This document shows positions 8,186 to 16,897 of a stretch of DNA of 64,000 nucleotides, piece by piece. Source of the stretch: Alkalimonas cellulosilytica (lineage in GTDB: Bacteria > Pseudomonadota > Gammaproteobacteria > Enterobacterales > Alteromonadaceae); contig NZ_JAUHLI010000004.1 of the NCBI RefSeq assembly GCF_036325985.1, positions 124,001-188,000 on the forward strand. The letters run 5' to 3'. Made by a program: the position numbers and the translations under genes. The notes below the pieces were generated by a model. It worked only from the letters and a program-made list of their open reading frames with translations, was not told the DNA's origin and ran no database searches. Position 1 is the stretch's first letter, and each line of letters begins with the position of its first letter.

Positions 8186-9552
8186 TGTGATTCCTTAGTG
8201 TGATGGCTATCGGCAAATACAAAAGGTTTACCTTGCGGCGGCCCCAGCACTTCATCGCTGTGCATCACCAAGCGACCGGCAATGATGGTGGCGATGGGCC
8301 AGCCGGTGACTTGTTCGCCGTGATAGGGTGTCCAACCGGCCTTGCTGGCGATCCAGCTGTTGTCGATGGTGCGCTGGGCGTTTAGATCGACCAGGGTAAA
8401 ATCGGCATCGTAGCCAACGGCGATGCGGCCTTTGCCTCTCAGGCCAAAAATTCGGGCCGGGTTGCTGCTGGTTAAATCGACCAGCCGCTGCAAACTCAGC
8501 TTGCCAGCGGCGACATGGTTCAGCATCACCGGCAGCAGGGTTTGCACTCCGGTCATGCCACTGGGGGAGTCCGGGTAGGGGCGGGACTTTTCCTCCAGGG
8601 TATGAGGCGCATGATCGCTGCCCAGAATATCGACCGTGCCATCGGCGATGCCTTGCCACAGGCCTTGCTGGTGCTTGCTATCACGCACCGGCGGGTTCAT
8701 CTGGGCCAGACTGCCAAGGCGCTGGTAGCAATCCGGCGCCACCAGTGACAAATGATGCGGGGTGGTTTCTACCGTGACGCGATCTTTAAAGGCTGCCAGA
8801 TAGGCCATTTCATCGGCGGTGGAAATATGCAGAATGTGCAGCGGCCGGTTGGCTTGTTCGGCCAGAGCGATGATCCGCTGAGTGGCCAGCAGGGCACTTT
8901 GGGCATCACGCCACAGCGGGTGGTTTTCAACTTCGCCGGCGGTCAGGGCTTTGCGCTCACGTAGCCTAGCTTCATCTTCGGCATGAATGGCCACCCGGCG
9001 CCGGCCATCCTGCAAGATGTGCAGCAGCAGCTCGTCTTGCTCGGCCAGCAAGTCGCCAAAGGAGCTGCCCATAAAGACCTTGATGCCAGCACAGCCCGGC
9101 AATTGCTCAAGCGCTGCCAGCTGGCCCAGATTGGCGGCACTGCCGCCAATGTAAAAAGCATAATTGCAGTAGCTCTGCTCTGCAGCGATGCTGAGCTTTG
9201 CTTGCAGACAGTCGGCAGAGAGCGTCAGCGGGTTGGTATTGGGCATTTCAAAGAAGCCGGTGATGCCCCCCAACACAGCCCCTTTGCTGCCATGATGGAT
9301 GTCTTCTTTGTGAGTGAGCCCCGGCTCACGAAAATGCACCTGGGTATCGATCGCGCCGGGCAACAGGTGCAGGCCTTTGGCATCCAGCTGGCGTTTGGCC
9401 TGCCAGCCGCTGGCGCCGATGGCGGCAATGCGCCCGGCAATCACAGCGACATCGGTTTGCTGCAGTCCCGCCGGGGTCATCACCTGTGCACCCTGGATCA
9501 GCAAATCGGCGTCTTTGTGCTGGATGCGAGTTAACCAATCGGTCGCGTTCAT
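8182..9552 (-). CDS. pyrQ: Dihydroorotase-like amidohydrolase (PyrQ/PyrC paralogue)
   Basis: A 456-residue class I dihydroorotase type. Start chosen at ATG 9552, one base beyond the folE2 stop, with GGGAG eight bases upstream; a longer frame runs back into folE2. Conserved pieces: FREPGLTHKEDIHHGSKGA, EMPNTNP, KVFMGSS, LHILHIST, ETTPHHLSL and GSDHAPHTLEEK. The usual metal motif DxHxH reads DTQVH, so the first histidine is glutamine. Pseudomonas carries a zinc-starvation dihydroorotase (pyrQ) in a comparable Zur operon with folE2 and COG0523, which is the reason for the symbol. It would catalyse the third step of pyrimidine synthesis when the housekeeping zinc enzyme fails. Orthology is inferred from context. 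Confidence 0.82.
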   Translation of the reverse strand: MNATDWLTRIQHKDADLLIQGAQVMTPAGLQQTDVAVIAGRIAAIGASGWQAKRQLDAKGLHLLPGAIDTQVHFREPGLTHKEDIHHGSKGAVLGGITGFFEMPNTNPLTLSADCLQAKLSIAAEQSYCNYAFYIGGSAANLGQLAALEQLPGCAGIKVFMGSSFGDLLAEQDELLLHILQDGRRRVAIHAEDEARLRERKALTAGEVENHPLWRDAQSALLATQRIIALAEQANRPLHILHISTADEMAYLAAFKDRVTVETTPHHLSLVAPDCYQRLGSLAQMNPPVRDSKHQQGLWQGIADGTVDILGSDHAPHTLEEKSRPYPDSPSGMTGVQTLLPVMLNHVAAGKLSLQRLVDLTSSNPARIFGLRGKGRIAVGYDADFTLVDLNAQRTIDNSWIASKAGWTPYHGEQVTGWPIATIIAGRLVMHSDEVLGPPQGKPFVFADSHHTKESQ

Positions 9553-9553
9553 A

Positions 9554-10459
9554 TTATGGCTCCCTGGAAGCATGAATTCGGGCATAAGCATCGTGCGGAT
9601 GCAGGCTTTCCAAATGCTGCACCTCAATGCAAACATCCGGGTACTGTGGACTTAAGCAGGCAGCAAGGCGGCGCGCTGCGTCTTCAACAAACATCAGATT
9701 GGCGCCATTTAACCGGGCAAATTCCTGTTCATCGACACGTTTGACCGCCGTTTGCACCGGGGTGGCTAAAGCCGTTTCGGCCTGCTCAATGACGGCACTG
9801 ATCGGAAAGCCACTGGCCGCAGCTGCCAGCGATAGTTCAATGCTGGCGACACTGCGCTGACTGTGCGGTGTGGCATAGCTGCCGTGTTGCAGCAGCCAGT
9901 CGGCTACGTTGGCTTTGGGCAGGACTTCATCGCTAAAATCGGCCAGAAACTTTTGTTGCAGCAATTGCCGGCTTAAGGCGGCCGAGCAGGGGCAGGTGGA
10001 GGAATACTGCACGGCCACGGTTAGCTGTAGCTGAAAGCCTTTGGGGCTCAGGCTGGCTTTCAGTTTTACCGGATAACGGCGCCAACCGCCAAGATCTGGC
10101 GTCACCAGCGCCGGGCGCTTGCAGAGGCGATCAAAAGAGAGCTCCAGTAGCACCTGATCGCTGTGGCAATCCTGATGACTGTGCAGCAACTGCTGCAGCA
10201 GTTGTTTCAGGTTCGCTGGGGTGCACAGCTGCTTATCGGCAAAGTCATTCAGTAAACGGTACAGGCGCGACATATGGATGCCGCGAGCATCGGTTTTTGG
10301 CAGATTAATGCCAATGCTGGCTTTGACCTGTTGCACCATGGCATCCCCGCCATCGGATACCTGCAGCAGTAAATCCAGCTGCTGCATACCTACTTCATCC
10401 AGCCTGCTGCTGGTTTGCTGCACGGTTTCGCGGGTAATATCCGGCAACTCTGTTTGCAT
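9554..10459 (-). CDS. folE2: GTP cyclohydrolase IB (FolE2)
   Basis: About 301 residues. Makes dihydroneopterin triphosphate from GTP, the first step of folate synthesis, and unlike FolE does not need zinc. Signature pieces: TCPCSAALSRQLLQQ with the metal-binding cysteine, and YATPHSQRSVASIEL. I take ATG 10459, with AGGAG nine bases upstream; a TTG at 10486 in the same frame would lie inside the Zur palindrome. First gene of the folE2-pyrQ-M28 operon, one base from the next start. This is the classic zinc-sparing backup under Zur control. Confidence 0.92.
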   Translation of the reverse strand: MQTELPDITRETVQQTSSRLDEVGMQQLDLLLQVSDGGDAMVQQVKASIGINLPKTDARGIHMSRLYRLLNDFADKQLCTPANLKQLLQQLLHSHQDCHSDQVLLELSFDRLCKRPALVTPDLGGWRRYPVKLKASLSPKGFQLQLTVAVQYSSTCPCSAALSRQLLQQKFLADFSDEVLPKANVADWLLQHGSYATPHSQRSVASIELSLAAAASGFPISAVIEQAETALATPVQTAVKRVDEQEFARLNGANLMFVEDAARRLAACLSPQYPDVCIEVQHLESLHPHDAYARIHASREP

Positions 10460-10477
10460 TCTGGTGTACTCCTGCTG

Positions 10478-10514
10478 CAACGACAAAATGTGATAATATC
10501 ACATTTTGTCGTTG
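10478..10514. promoter_or_regulatory. Zur operator, 37-base perfect palindrome, divergent promoter region
   Basis: Two perfect 18-base arms flank a central A at 10496. The inner 23 bases (10485-10507: AAAATGTGATA, A, TATCACATTTT) match the Zur consensus at 18 of 22 fixed positions. It sits between the divergent folE2 operon and the TonB receptor and could repress both. Confidence 0.85.
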
Positions 10515-10605
10515 TCACACCCCTACTGGTCGCAGCTTTGTTGCGATAGGGCGCTGCATGCTTTAGCATGCCGTCGGTTTTTAAAAGTTTGTTATGGAGT
10601 TGCTG

Positions 10606-12660
10606 ATGTTAAAACTATCCCCACTGGCTTGTGCGGTCGCTTTGGCATTGCCAGCCATGCTGCATGCAGGTGAAGTGTCTTTTGATGATGACCGTGATGG
10701 TGCCCGGTTGGAACGCATTGAAGTACGGGCCTCTGGTTTGCGGCGTGATGTGGTGGAGATGGCGGGGCCAGTCTCGGTATTAAGCGGCGATGAGCTGGTA
10801 CGGCGCACCGAAGCCAGCATCGGCGAAACCTTAAAATTTGAGCCCGGCGTGCACGGCAACTACTTTGGCCCTGTGGCCTCCAGCCCGGTGATCCGTGGTC
10901 TGGATGGCCCACGGGTGCAGGTGATCCACAATGGCATGAGCACCGGCGATGTCTCGCGCGAAGGGCCGGATCACACCATCACTGCCGATGCCATTACCGC
11001 CCAGCAAATTGAAGTGCTGCGCGGCCCGGCTACTTTATTGTATGGCAGTGGCGCCATTGGCGGTGTCATTAATGTGGTGGATAACCGCATTCCCCGCACG
11101 GCCCTGGCCGAGCCGGAAACTGTGTTGCAAGGACGTTTTAACAGCGCTGCTGCCGAGCGCTCGCTGGCTTTTGCCCATGACAGCGCAGCCGAGACCCTGG
11201 CGTTTCATGCCGACGGTTATTACCGCAAGGGCAACGACTACCGGGTGCCGGAGTATCAGAGCGATGAAGGCTTTCGCAGCAAGCGGCTGGACAATTCCTG
11301 GTCGGATCATCAGGTACTGAATCTGGGCTCCAGCCATATCGCCGACTGGGGCTTTGTCGGCATCAGCTATGGCTACATCAGCAGCGAATACGGCCTGCCG
11401 GAAGGGCCGCAGGATCCGTTGGATGATGACGATGGCGAATTGATAAAACTGAACCAGCAGCGGCTGGCACTGGCGGCCGAGTACCGGCCACAGCATGCCA
11501 ATTGGGAACTGCTGACTGCCGATCTGGCCTTTACCGATTACGACCATGCCGAGTATGACGAGGGTGAAGCCGAAACCGAGTTTACAAGCAAGCAATGGGA
11601 GCTGCGACTGACCGGCACTTACTTGCTGGACTCTGGCTGGCGTGGCATTGTCGGCTACCATGGCACCGTACGTGATTACGAAGCGCTGGGTGAAGAAGCC
11701 TTTACCCCCAATACCGATACCGACAGCCATGCTTTATTTTTGCTGCAGGAAAAAAGCTTTGGAGACCTGAAATTTGAGTTTGGCAGTCGCTACGAGCGCT
11801 TAACGCAAAAAGCCTCCGAGGTCGAGGATGCGCTGGGTGTACGCGATATCCGCGATCCTTTCAACCTCTTTAGCTGGTCGGTCGGTGCGGTCTATCAGCT
11901 GGCCGATGGCCATCAGCTGACCGCTGCATTTAGTCAGGCGCAGCGGGCACCGGCGGCCAACGAACTCTATGCCAATGGCATTCATGTCGGCACCCGCTCG
12001 TTTGAGATCGGCACCGCCTATCGGGTGACACACAGCAATGGCCAGACTGAAATCCTCAGCGATGCCAGCTTATCCAAGGCAGAAAAAGCCAACAATGTGG
12101 ATCTGGGGGTGCGTGGACAGTTGGCTAGCGTGCAGTATCAGTTCAACCTGTTTTACAACCAGATTGATGATTTCGCCTATTTAAGCAATCTGGGCTTTGA
12201 GATTGCCGGCTTTGATGCTTATCAGTACCGGCAGGATGATGCCCGTTTGCATGGCGCAGAAGCCAGTGTGCGCTGGCAGCTGGCGCCGGATCATCAGCTC
12301 AGCCTGATGGGCGATCTGGTGCGGGCCCGGCTGAGTGATGGCGGCAACTTGCCGCGCATTCCGCCGTTCCGACTGGGCGCTGAGTATCAGTTTACCGCCG
12401 ATGCCTGGACGGCCCAGCTGGGAGTCATGCATCATGGCCGCCAGAACAAGGTAGCAGCCAATGAAACGCCGACCGACAGCTACACCCTGGTTGAAGCCGC
12501 GGTGAACTATCATTTCAGCTGGCAGCACTGGGAGTTGATGGCTTTTGCCAAGGCGCAAAACCTGACCAACCAGCTTGCCTTTGTCCACAGCTCTTTTATC
12601 AAAGAAGACGCGCCATTGGCTGGCCGTAATCTGACGGTAGGGATGCAGCTGCGTTTCTGA
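10606..12660 (+). CDS. TonB-dependent outer-membrane receptor, likely zinc uptake (ZnuD-like)
   Basis: About 684 residues; I use ATG 10606 because GGAG lies just before it, though ATG 10594 is possible. A signal peptide (ACAVALALPAMLHAG) is followed by a short region with LERIEVRASGL, a possible TonB box, then a plug domain (VIRGLDGPRVQVIHNGM, IEVLRGPATLLYGSGAIGGVINVVD) and a 22-strand barrel ending in a C-terminal F. Acidic loops DPLDDDDGE and DYDHAEYDEGEAETE could contact cations. The zinc assignment rests on the shared Zur palindrome and on neighbours, not on a strong His-rich loop, which I do not see. It is followed by a 12-base hairpin. Confidence 0.85.
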   Translation: MLKLSPLACAVALALPAMLHAGEVSFDDDRDGARLERIEVRASGLRRDVVEMAGPVSVLSGDELVRRTEASIGETLKFEPGVHGNYFGPVASSPVIRGLDGPRVQVIHNGMSTGDVSREGPDHTITADAITAQQIEVLRGPATLLYGSGAIGGVINVVDNRIPRTALAEPETVLQGRFNSAAAERSLAFAHDSAAETLAFHADGYYRKGNDYRVPEYQSDEGFRSKRLDNSWSDHQVLNLGSSHIADWGFVGISYGYISSEYGLPEGPQDPLDDDDGELIKLNQQRLALAAEYRPQHANWELLTADLAFTDYDHAEYDEGEAETEFTSKQWELRLTGTYLLDSGWRGIVGYHGTVRDYEALGEEAFTPNTDTDSHALFLLQEKSFGDLKFEFGSRYERLTQKASEVEDALGVRDIRDPFNLFSWSVGAVYQLADGHQLTAAFSQAQRAPAANELYANGIHVGTRSFEIGTAYRVTHSNGQTEILSDASLSKAEKANNVDLGVRGQLASVQYQFNLFYNQIDDFAYLSNLGFEIAGFDAYQYRQDDARLHGAEASVRWQLAPDHQLSLMGDLVRARLSDGGNLPRIPPFRLGAEYQFTADAWTAQLGVMHHGRQNKVAANETPTDSYTLVEAAVNYHFSWQHWELMAFAKAQNLTNQLAFVHSSFIKEDAPLAGRNLTVGMQLRF

Positions 12661-12683
12661 GCTTCTGAGCTTTCGGCCAAAGC

Positions 12684-12713
12684 GCTGCCTGTGGTATAAC
12701 AACCACAGGCAGC
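12684..12713. terminator. Strong hairpin after the TonB receptor
   Basis: GCTGCCTGTGGT pairs perfectly with ACCACAGGCAGC around a six-base loop. No T-run follows; the RBS of the next gene comes within 15 bases. It could end the receptor mRNA, protect its 3' end, or act on translation of the DUF599 gene. Confidence 0.45.
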
Positions 12714-12729
12714 AAACGAAGGAGTCGCT

Positions 12730-13407
12730 ATGGCCGGTTGGTTGGATCTTATCGCAATCCTGTGGTTTTTAACCATTTGGGTGGGTTACACCCTCTACGC
12801 CAAACGACGAGCCAAAACCGTCAGCTGCTTGTCCTTTGAGTTGCGGCGCAAGCGCAACGACTGGATGAAGCAGATGCTCAGCCGCGACAACAAAATGGCC
12901 GATGTCGGGCTGATTTCCACGTTGGAACGCAATGTCAGTTTTTTTGCCTCCAGTACTCTGCTGGTGCTGGCGGGTTTGCTTACGGCGCTTGCGTCTGCCG
13001 ATAAAATCAGTCTGGTGCTGCGCAACATTCTGCCCTGGAGCTCGCAGGCCGAAGTCTCGTTGCAATTAAAACTGTTATGCATCGCCCTGATCTACGTGTT
13101 TGCCTTTTTCCAGTTTACCTGGTCGCTGCGCCAGTACGGCTTTGGTGGCGTTTTGATTGGGGCTGCGCCGGATGGGCGCAGCATGGAAGAAGTGGATCGT
13201 GAGGCCTATGCACTCCGCACCGCCAAAGTCATCGATCAGGCCGGCCACTCGTTTAACTATGGCCTGCGCGCCATGTATTTATCACTGGCTGCCCTGGCCT
13301 GGTTTATTGATCCGGTGTTTTTTATGATGGCGACCGTGGTGGTGGTGGTGATCATGAAGCAGCGGGAGTTTCATTCCAAGGTACTGCATGCGCTGCGGGA
13401 TTGCTAA
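12730..13407 (+). CDS. DUF599 family membrane protein
   Basis: 225 residues with about four hydrophobic segments (LIAILWFLTIWVGYTLYA, FFASSTLLVLAGLLTALA, LLCIALIYVFAFFQFTW, LAALAWFIDPVFFMMATVVVVVIM). The ERNVSFFASS and SFNYGLRAMYL stretches fit the DUF599 family, whose function is unknown. GAAGGAG lies upstream of the ATG. It stands alone, convergent with dolP. No role can be given. Confidence 0.75.
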   Translation: MAGWLDLIAILWFLTIWVGYTLYAKRRAKTVSCLSFELRRKRNDWMKQMLSRDNKMADVGLISTLERNVSFFASSTLLVLAGLLTALASADKISLVLRNILPWSSQAEVSLQLKLLCIALIYVFAFFQFTWSLRQYGFGGVLIGAAPDGRSMEEVDREAYALRTAKVIDQAGHSFNYGLRAMYLSLAALAWFIDPVFFMMATVVVVVIMKQREFHSKVLHALRDC

Positions 13408-13439
13408 CGGCTGAAACGGCTTTGCAGCTGTTTCAGCCG
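13408..13439. terminator. Hairpin between convergent genes
   Basis: CGGCTGAAAC at 13408-13417 pairs perfectly with GTTTCAGCCG at 13430-13439, centred between the DUF599 and dolP stops. The A-run lies on the plus-strand side, so neither direction has an ideal T-tract; a shared terminator is likely but not certain. Confidence 0.5.
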
Positions 13440-13447
13440 AAAAACCT

Positions 13448-14014
13448 TTACTGAATTTCGAAAGCCCGTATCACGCGGTTGACGCCATCGACATGGCGGG
13501 CAATTTCGACCGCCTTGTCGGCTTCTTCCGGTGTCACCAATCCCATCAGAAACACTTCGCCATCTTCGGTGACTACCTTGATATTCAGGCCGCTAATGGC
13601 ACTGTCGGATAAAAACAAGGTTTTCACCCGGGTGCTGATCCAGCTGTCGCGGCTGCGGGTAGACAACGAAATGGTGTTGCCAACGCGGATTTGATTGTGC
13701 ACATCACGTACACTTTGCAGATCGCGGGCGATTTGGCCGGCTCGTTGCCGAACCTGCTCGGTTTCTACCTGACCGGTTAACAGCACCACGCCATTGTAAC
13801 TGACCACGTTGATCCGGCCTTGTTTGTTTAAATCTTCATCGGCAAACAGCTGACGGGCCCGCATGGCAATGCCGGTATCGTCAATCTGGCTACCGAGGGT
13901 ACGCCGGTCCTGCGCGGCTACCACCGCTGCACCACCGCCAGCCACCACTGCCGCAGCACAGCCTTGCAGCAAACCCAAGGTCAATACCAACACCCAGACA
14001 CGTTTTTGGCTCAT
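13448..14014 (-). CDS. dolP: BON-domain outer-membrane lipoprotein DolP (YraP)
   Basis: 188 residues with a lipobox (LLQGC, Cys19) and a glycine/alanine-rich linker, then two BON domains (about residues 48-115 and 125-188; GRINVVSYNGVVLLTGQV and LNIKVVTEDGEVFLMGLV). In E. coli, DolP binds anionic phospholipids at division sites and supports outer-membrane integrity. It overlaps the diaA stop by four bases, in the conserved order lpoA-yraN-diaA-dolP, which supports the assignment. Confidence 0.92.
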   Translation of the reverse strand: MSQKRVWVLVLTLGLLQGCAAAVVAGGGAAVVAAQDRRTLGSQIDDTGIAMRARQLFADEDLNKQGRINVVSYNGVVLLTGQVETEQVRQRAGQIARDLQSVRDVHNQIRVGNTISLSTRSRDSWISTRVKTLFLSDSAISGLNIKVVTEDGEVFLMGLVTPEEADKAVEIARHVDGVNRVIRAFEIQ

Positions 14015-14598
14015 AGCTCCCCCTGTTGTGGGAAAAGGTTTAATTCAATCAGTTCACAAATGCAATGCAGTAAAAAGGCATAGCACTCAAAGACTCTGGC
14101 GTGGCGATGGGCGGGTACCCTCAGTTCGGTATCTTGCGCATTCAGTAAACCAGAAAGCTCATCAGCTCCTTCCACGGTCAGGGCGACCACGCTCATATCG
14201 CAAGTCAGTGCTGCTTCGACCGCTTTGATCAGGCTTTGTTCGTTGCCACTTAAAGAAATAACCAGCAGGATATCTCCTTTTTGGCCCAATGCCTTCACCT
14301 GGCGGGCGTAGTAGTCGCTGTTTCGGCCTGAGCTGGCATGCAAGGCGGTATGATCCTGGTGCAAGGCCATCGCCGGCAGGCAAGGCCGTTCGGTTTCAAA
14401 CTGGTCCAGCAACAACTGGGCAAAGTGTTGCGCCAGACTGGCACTGGCACCATCGCCGCAACACATCACCTTGCCGCCTTCAATCAAGCTGCTGACAATG
14501 CGAAAAGCCGCCTGCTCAATCGGCCCGGCTAAGGCCTCACTGGTGGCGATCATGGTCTGAATGTTTTCGCTAAAAAGCTGGCGAATTTTGTCCTGCAT
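14011..14598 (-). CDS. diaA: DnaA initiator-associating protein DiaA (SIS domain)
   Basis: 195 residues, a single SIS phosphosugar-binding fold (GKVMCCGDGASASLAQHFAQLLL, KGDILLVISLSGNEQSLIKAVEAA). E. coli DiaA is a tetramer that binds DnaA and promotes timely initiation at oriC. It is related to GmhA, but the yraN-diaA-dolP context and length favour DiaA. It lies 30 bases downstream of yraN and overlaps dolP. Confidence 0.92.
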   Translation of the reverse strand: MQDKIRQLFSENIQTMIATSEALAGPIEQAAFRIVSSLIEGGKVMCCGDGASASLAQHFAQLLLDQFETERPCLPAMALHQDHTALHASSGRNSDYYARQVKALGQKGDILLVISLSGNEQSLIKAVEAALTCDMSVVALTVEGADELSGLLNAQDTELRVPAHRHARVFECYAFLLHCICELIELNLFPQQGEL

Positions 14599-14628
14599 GC
14601 TAATTCCTGTATTGAGGCCAGTGTTGGT

Positions 14629-14979
14629 TTAGCTCGCCATAATGGCGTTTTGGATCCAGTTAAACTGGTAAGGCTCAGAGCCGCTGATGGTCAGCACATC
14701 AAAGCGGCAGGGACCCTGATGCCGGCTGCGCTGCAAATACAGCTGAGCTGTGCGAAGTAGCTTTTGTTGCTGCCGGTAGCTGATAGCGGCACTGGCGCCG
14801 CCATAGGCTTCGGAAGCACGGTATTTCACTTCGACAAAAATCAACTGATCCTGCTGGCGCATCACCAGATCCAGTTCTCCCAGCTTGGTACTAAAGTTGC
14901 GCGCCACAGTTTTCAGGCCCTGTTGCTGCAGATACTGCTCAGCCAGTTGCTCGTAGACAACACCAAGCGTATTGGCCAT
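14629..14979 (-). CDS. yraN: YraN/UPF0102 family endonuclease-like protein
   Basis: 116 residues with the UPF0102 pattern: LAEQYLQQQGLKTVARNF, GELDLVMRQQDQLIFVEVKYR (a PD-(D/E)xK-like E...D...ExK set) and a C-terminal RFDVLTI. Family members look like Holliday-junction-type nucleases; activity is not well established. It begins immediately after lpoA (one base apart). Confidence 0.9.
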   Translation of the reverse strand: MANTLGVVYEQLAEQYLQQQGLKTVARNFSTKLGELDLVMRQQDQLIFVEVKYRASEAYGGASAAISYRQQQKLLRTAQLYLQRSRHQGPCRFDVLTISGSEPYQFNWIQNAIMAS

Positions 14980-14980
14980 T

Positions 14981-16819
14981 TCAGGGCTCCCGTATGCGTT
15001 GCAGCGCCGTTTGACTGTAACGGGCCCAGTCCAGTTGACGGCGCATGGTGCGATCCGCAGTTAAACTTAACTCGCCGGTCAGCCCCTGATGGCGCAAAGC
15101 GGGCAGGTATTGTTGCTGGCGCAGGCTGGTAATCAGTTGCAGCGCATCATAGCCCATGGCAAATAACCGCTGTAAGCTTTCATCCTGATCCGGAAACAGC
15201 TGATCAAACTCCGTCCGTAACTGCTGGCTTTGTTGTGCGGTCAGCATCCAGGGCATTTCGGTGAAGGTTAATCCGGCCAAATCACGATGATCGGTCCGAT
15301 CTGCCTGAATGCTGTGGCTGCGCGAGCTGGCATAAACTGGCAGGCTGGGCGCGGTGGAGCTGACCGACACATCCAGAAAGGGTTTTAATAACCGGGTCTG
15401 AGTAGGGTCTGCAATCAGATACACGGCATCAATGTCGCGCCGGCTATGGGGTTCTGACTCGACTTCGCCTGGGATCAACTGGCTGATTTGCCGTACCCGC
15501 TGCCGGCTGGCTTCCAACTCCAGCAAGCGGGCAATCATCGGCTCCAGTTCATCACGGCCGGCAAAGCCATAAAGCTCAGGGGCCTGATGGCCATAAGCAC
15601 GCCACTCCCGGCTAAAGTGCTGTGCCAGCCGCTCGCTGCTGGCATTCTGGGCATGAATCACCACAGGCCGGCGATAGTCCCGGCGCTGAAACAAGGCTGC
15701 CAACTGACTGGCTTCATCTTCCAGGCTCAGGCTAAAGAAATACTGCTGGCGATCCGGTTCCGCCGGCAGGCCGCTCTGGTTTAAAAACAAGGTGGGCCAT
15801 GGCCAGTCGTCATGCTGGCGGATCGCATCGACCTGAGCACGCTGCAAAGGTCCAATCACAAACTCAATGTCCAGCGCTTGCAGTTCTTGCTGAATCACTG
15901 CCGGTTGCTGCAGGCTGTCGATAAAAAACAGCTCCATATCAGGCTGATTTGCGGCAGCGGCTAAGATCCCATTTTGGATCGCCTGGGCATGAGCCCGAAG
16001 CTGGCCATGAATGGGCAGCAATACCGCAATGCGTTTGGGCTGAAACGGAGTGAGTTTAGCCAGTTCGGTGATACTCGCCGGTAACTCATCCAGCACCGGC
16101 ATCTGCGGATAATTGCGCTGCCATTGCTGCAAGGCACGCTGCATCGCCTCAGGCTTGCCTAATTGCTGGCGCACGGTATTGCTTAGCTGCAACCAGGCCA
16201 GGCTACGGGCACCGGCATTGTGGCGCAGTTGCTCCAGCTCAGCACTATCCAGTTGGATCAACTGCTGCCACAGTTGCTGCCAGCTGTCATCCTCGGCCTG
16301 CTGCCAGGCAGCCTGTTCATCCCATTGCAACCACCAGTAGGCTGCTTTGGCTGGTTGCTGCAATTGCTGAAACAAGCGGGCAGCACTCTGGCTAAAGGCC
16401 AGTCGGGCACTGCCTGCCATCTCCGCCGGATTGCTTTGTGCAATTTTTTGCAGTGCCAGGTGGTATTGTTGCAATTGGCGCCGGGCTTCCAGCTCAATGG
16501 CAGGCAGGCGCGCCTGCAGCCAGGGTTCCTGCAGGCTGTTTAATTCTTGTACAATGGCCAGTGCCAGTCTGGGATTGGCTTCAGCGAGTGCAGCATTGGC
16601 CGCTGTCACCAGCAATTCCTGCTGCTCGCTGCCTTGCTGGCGGGACGCCTGTTGCAGTAATTGCTGCGCAGTATAGGCCGGCTGCTCGCTTACGACCTCC
16701 TCACGAACCTCATACTCCCGCTCCGGTTGTGAGATCACGGTGCCCGGTTGTTGCGCACACCCTATCAGCAGGCTGGTCAGTAGCGCTGCCAATAGCCATG
16801 GTTTTTGTTTGCTGCTCAT
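14981..16819 (-). CDS. lpoA: Penicillin-binding protein activator LpoA
   Basis: About 612 residues. Start taken at ATG 16819, which gives a clean lipoprotein signal (KPWLLAALLTSLLIGC); ATG 16837 adds six residues. The N-terminal half is an alpha-helical, glutamine-rich TPR-like domain. The C-terminal half (from about residue 260, RIAVLLPIHGQLRAHAQAIQNGI) is a periplasmic-binding-protein-like fold. LpoA is an outer-membrane lipoprotein that activates PBP1a. It is divergent from rsmI with a short shared intergenic region, the usual arrangement. Confidence 0.92.
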   Translation of the reverse strand: MSSKQKPWLLAALLTSLLIGCAQQPGTVISQPEREYEVREEVVSEQPAYTAQQLLQQASRQQGSEQQELLVTAANAALAEANPRLALAIVQELNSLQEPWLQARLPAIELEARRQLQQYHLALQKIAQSNPAEMAGSARLAFSQSAARLFQQLQQPAKAAYWWLQWDEQAAWQQAEDDSWQQLWQQLIQLDSAELEQLRHNAGARSLAWLQLSNTVRQQLGKPEAMQRALQQWQRNYPQMPVLDELPASITELAKLTPFQPKRIAVLLPIHGQLRAHAQAIQNGILAAAANQPDMELFFIDSLQQPAVIQQELQALDIEFVIGPLQRAQVDAIRQHDDWPWPTLFLNQSGLPAEPDRQQYFFSLSLEDEASQLAALFQRRDYRRPVVIHAQNASSERLAQHFSREWRAYGHQAPELYGFAGRDELEPMIARLLELEASRQRVRQISQLIPGEVESEPHSRRDIDAVYLIADPTQTRLLKPFLDVSVSSTAPSLPVYASSRSHSIQADRTDHRDLAGLTFTEMPWMLTAQQSQQLRTEFDQLFPDQDESLQRLFAMGYDALQLITSLRQQQYLPALRHQGLTGELSLTADRTMRRQLDWARYSQTALQRIREP

Positions 16820-16897
16820 CGCAATGCCCAGTACCATAGTCCATAATTGGCACTATCTTACTGAGTCACACTCAGAAGCTCAAACAAAAGCGAACTC

